Source of the DNA: an uncultured Prevotellaceae bacterium
GTDB taxonomy: Bacteria > Bacteroidota > Bacteroidia > Bacteroidales > Bacteroidaceae
Reading direction: 5' to 3'
DNA length: 6,867 nucleotides
Assembly (NCBI GenBank): GCA_937902455.1
Contig: CALELI010000150.1
Span: forward strand, 1 to 6,867
Each line of letters opens with the position of its first letter. Positions within the stretch are counted from its first letter, which is position 1. Position numbers and translations under genes: made by a program. This document shows positions 6,301 to 6,867 of this stretch, one piece after another. Below the pieces are notes generated by a model. It saw only the letters and a list, made by a program, of their open reading frames with translations. It did no database searches and was not told the DNA's origin.

Positions 6301-6342
6301 AAACACTCAGCTATCTCAATGCCAGTAGCTGGGTGTTTTTTT
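6301..6342 (+). terminator. Intrinsic terminator after tRNA-Leu
   Basis: Stem of 12-13 bp: AACACTCAGCTA (6302-6313) pairs with TAGCTGGGTGTT (6326-6337) with one G-T pair and a 12-nt loop, followed by a T-run (6336-6342). On the minus strand the T-run is weaker (TTTCGTTT), so it may also partly stop transcription coming from the right. Confidence 0.88.
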
Positions 6343-6472
6343 CAGGAATCATTACCAGCTCTCTCCTGATATAACCTGCAATTGTTGTCCTGTCTCGCTC
6401 GACATGCCATTGTGCCTTGCCTCTGATATCATTTTCCCTCGCGAAAAATGTTACTGAGTCGTGGGCCAAATG
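6314..6472 (-). other. Open 53-codon remnant without a start codon, possible decayed gene end
   Basis: The frame is open from after a TAA (6473-6475) to a TAG (6311-6313) inside the terminator hairpin. It has no ATG near its beginning. The predicted tail is protein-like (for example KAQWHVERDRTTIAGYIRRE) and rich in charged residues. A second minus frame is open over 6432-6560, and the 57-codon ORF occupies a third. The pattern could be a gene broken by frameshifts, or chance. I do not recognise a family. Confidence 0.25.
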
Positions 6473-6567
6473 TTACTGAGTCAAACGCGAAATAACGCCT
6501 CGTTTTGCCCTGCGACTCAGTAATATTTTTCGTGCACGTCAGTAATGTTTTCCGTGTGCGTCAGTGA
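6442..6567. repeat. Five heptamers on an exact 22-bp grid forming an inverted repeat
   Basis: TTACTGA occurs at 6451-6457 and 6473-6479. Its reverse complement TCAGTAA occurs at 6517-6523 and 6539-6545, with the variant TCAGTGA at 6561-6567. Starts fall at 22-bp steps (6451, 6473, empty 6495, 6517, 6539, 6561). The outer pair extends to a 20-bp inverted repeat, 6442-6461 against 6513-6532, with 19 matches, and the similarity continues inward through GGGC(C)AAA/TTTTGCCC. The three right-hand sites overlap the end of the small ORF, whose TGA lies in one of them. Confidence 0.7.
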
Positions 6568-6690
6568 TAGTACGGCACTGTCTGCGTGGTCGGTGAGGCT
6601 TGCCCCAATGTTCCTGATGATCTCGCTGAGCATTCTGAATATCCCGAACACGGCGGTGAGTTGGTTCTTTCTTTCATTCTTTGTCTTCAT
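6517..6690 (-). CDS. Small hypothetical protein, 57 residues
   Basis: ATG 6690 to TGA 6517-6519, 57 residues. The protein begins with a basic stretch (MKTKNERKNQ), then a region with alternating hydrophobic and charged residues that looks like an amphipathic helix (about 11-32, LTAVFGIFRMLSEIIRNIGA), then a polar tail rich in Thr, His, Asp and Glu. No signal peptide, transmembrane segment or known motif. A consensus-like promoter (6735-6766) lies about 45 bp upstream and supports expression. The last third lies in the 22-bp repeat array, and the stop codon is part of a repeat unit, so the natural gene may once have been longer. I do not recognise the family. Confidence 0.5.
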   Translation of the reverse strand: MKTKNERKNQLTAVFGIFRMLSEIIRNIGASLTDHADSAVLSLTHTENITDVHEKYY

Positions 6691-6734
6691 AGTTAATAAT
6701 GGTTAGTTCGAATCCGGATACTTAACTTGCGTTG

Positions 6735-6766
6735 CAAAGTTACTGCGTTTTCCGGAACTGTGCAAT
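6735..6766 (-). promoter_or_regulatory. Bacteroidetes-type promoter for the 57-residue ORF
   Basis: On the minus strand, -7 TAACTTTG (CAAAGTTA at 6735-6742) is an exact consensus match. The -33 is ATTG (CAAT at 6763-6766), three of four bases, with a 20-bp spacer. The leader to the ATG would be about 40 nt. Confidence 0.65.
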
Positions 6767-6842
6767 AGTTTTCCCGAGGGCTGTGCGTCCGTTTCCCGCG
6801 AGTTGTGAGTAAGGGATGTCAGGAAAGACAGTACGAAAAAGT

Positions 6843-6866
6843 GGTCATTTGGTCATTTGGTCATTT
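6843..6866. repeat. GGTCATTT octamer tandem repeat at the window edge
   Basis: Three perfect 8-bp copies (6843-6850, 6851-6858, 6859-6866) running into the window end, so the true copy number is unknown. On the minus strand each unit contains the overlapping ATG/TGA pair ATGA. Confidence 0.8.
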
Positions 6867-6867
6867 G

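Larger units (their letters stand above)
6343..6867. other. 525-bp region with no confident long gene
   Basis: Right of the tRNA terminator there is no long coding frame on either strand. The region holds a small minus-strand ORF with a promoter (6517-6690, 6735-6766), a 22-bp-spaced heptamer array with an inverted repeat (6442-6567), an open remnant (6314-6472), and an octamer tandem repeat at the window edge. Nothing clear is seen in 6343-6440 or 6770-6840. Confidence 0.6.

Noticed and set aside
6442..6567. CRISPR array
   Set aside because: The repeated core is only about 7-11 bp, copies occur in both orientations, and the intervals between them are too short to be spacers. There are no cas genes in the window.
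6701..6720. Second tRNA or tRNA fragment (GTTCGAATCC looks like a T-loop)
   Set aside because: The flanking bases do not form a T stem (two of five pairs fail), and no acceptor or anticodon arm is present. It is also not a copy of the tRNA-Leu 3' end, so an attachment-site duplication is not supported.

Overview
The window looks like chromosomal DNA from a Bacteroidales bacterium, most likely of the Prevotella lineage. Four things point there. The promoters match the Bacteroidetes form TTTG-N19/20-TAnnTTTG. Start codons lack clear Shine-Dalgarno sequences. The protein sequences resemble Prevotella/Bacteroides families. The gene mix is a pectin-type GH105 hydrolase, a thioredoxin-TonB-domain protein, DHPS and a CdaA-type diadenylate cyclase. 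Most of the window is ordinary housekeeping DNA. The odd parts are a broken folP, short tandem repeats at the gene junctions, and the structured region after the tRNA.

Left arm, minus strand, read from 3758 down to 48: one promoter (3787-3817) drives a tightly packed run. The order is a periplasmic thioredoxin-TonB C-terminal fusion, folP (dihydropteroate synthase, interrupted by an in-frame TGA), cdaA (membrane c-di-AMP synthase) and a secreted GH105 unsaturated-uronyl hydrolase. Gaps are 4, 13 and 22 bp, so this is probably one operon. Folate synthesis and c-di-AMP signalling are cytoplasmic or membrane housekeeping roles. The first and last genes encode exported proteins.

Right arm, plus strand: a divergent promoter (3944-3974) drives murF (last cytoplasmic step of UDP-MurNAc-pentapeptide synthesis). 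murF is followed 41 bp later by a lipoprotein made of about nine MORN repeats. A second promoter (6171-6201), a close copy of the murF promoter region, drives tRNA-Leu(UAG), which ends at a strong intrinsic terminator (6301-6342).

Far right (6343-6867): no confident long gene. It holds a 57-codon minus-strand ORF with its own good promoter, a set of TTACTGA/TCAGTAA heptamers on an exact 22-bp grid forming a 20-bp inverted repeat, a frame-disrupted remnant, and an octamer tandem repeat running off the window end.

Across the window, 7-bp tandem repeats of two sequence types (CTAAACT-like and TTCATTA-like) sit at all the intergenic junctions except trx-folP and MORN-tRNA. They supply or abut the stop codons of GH105, folP, cdaA and murF.
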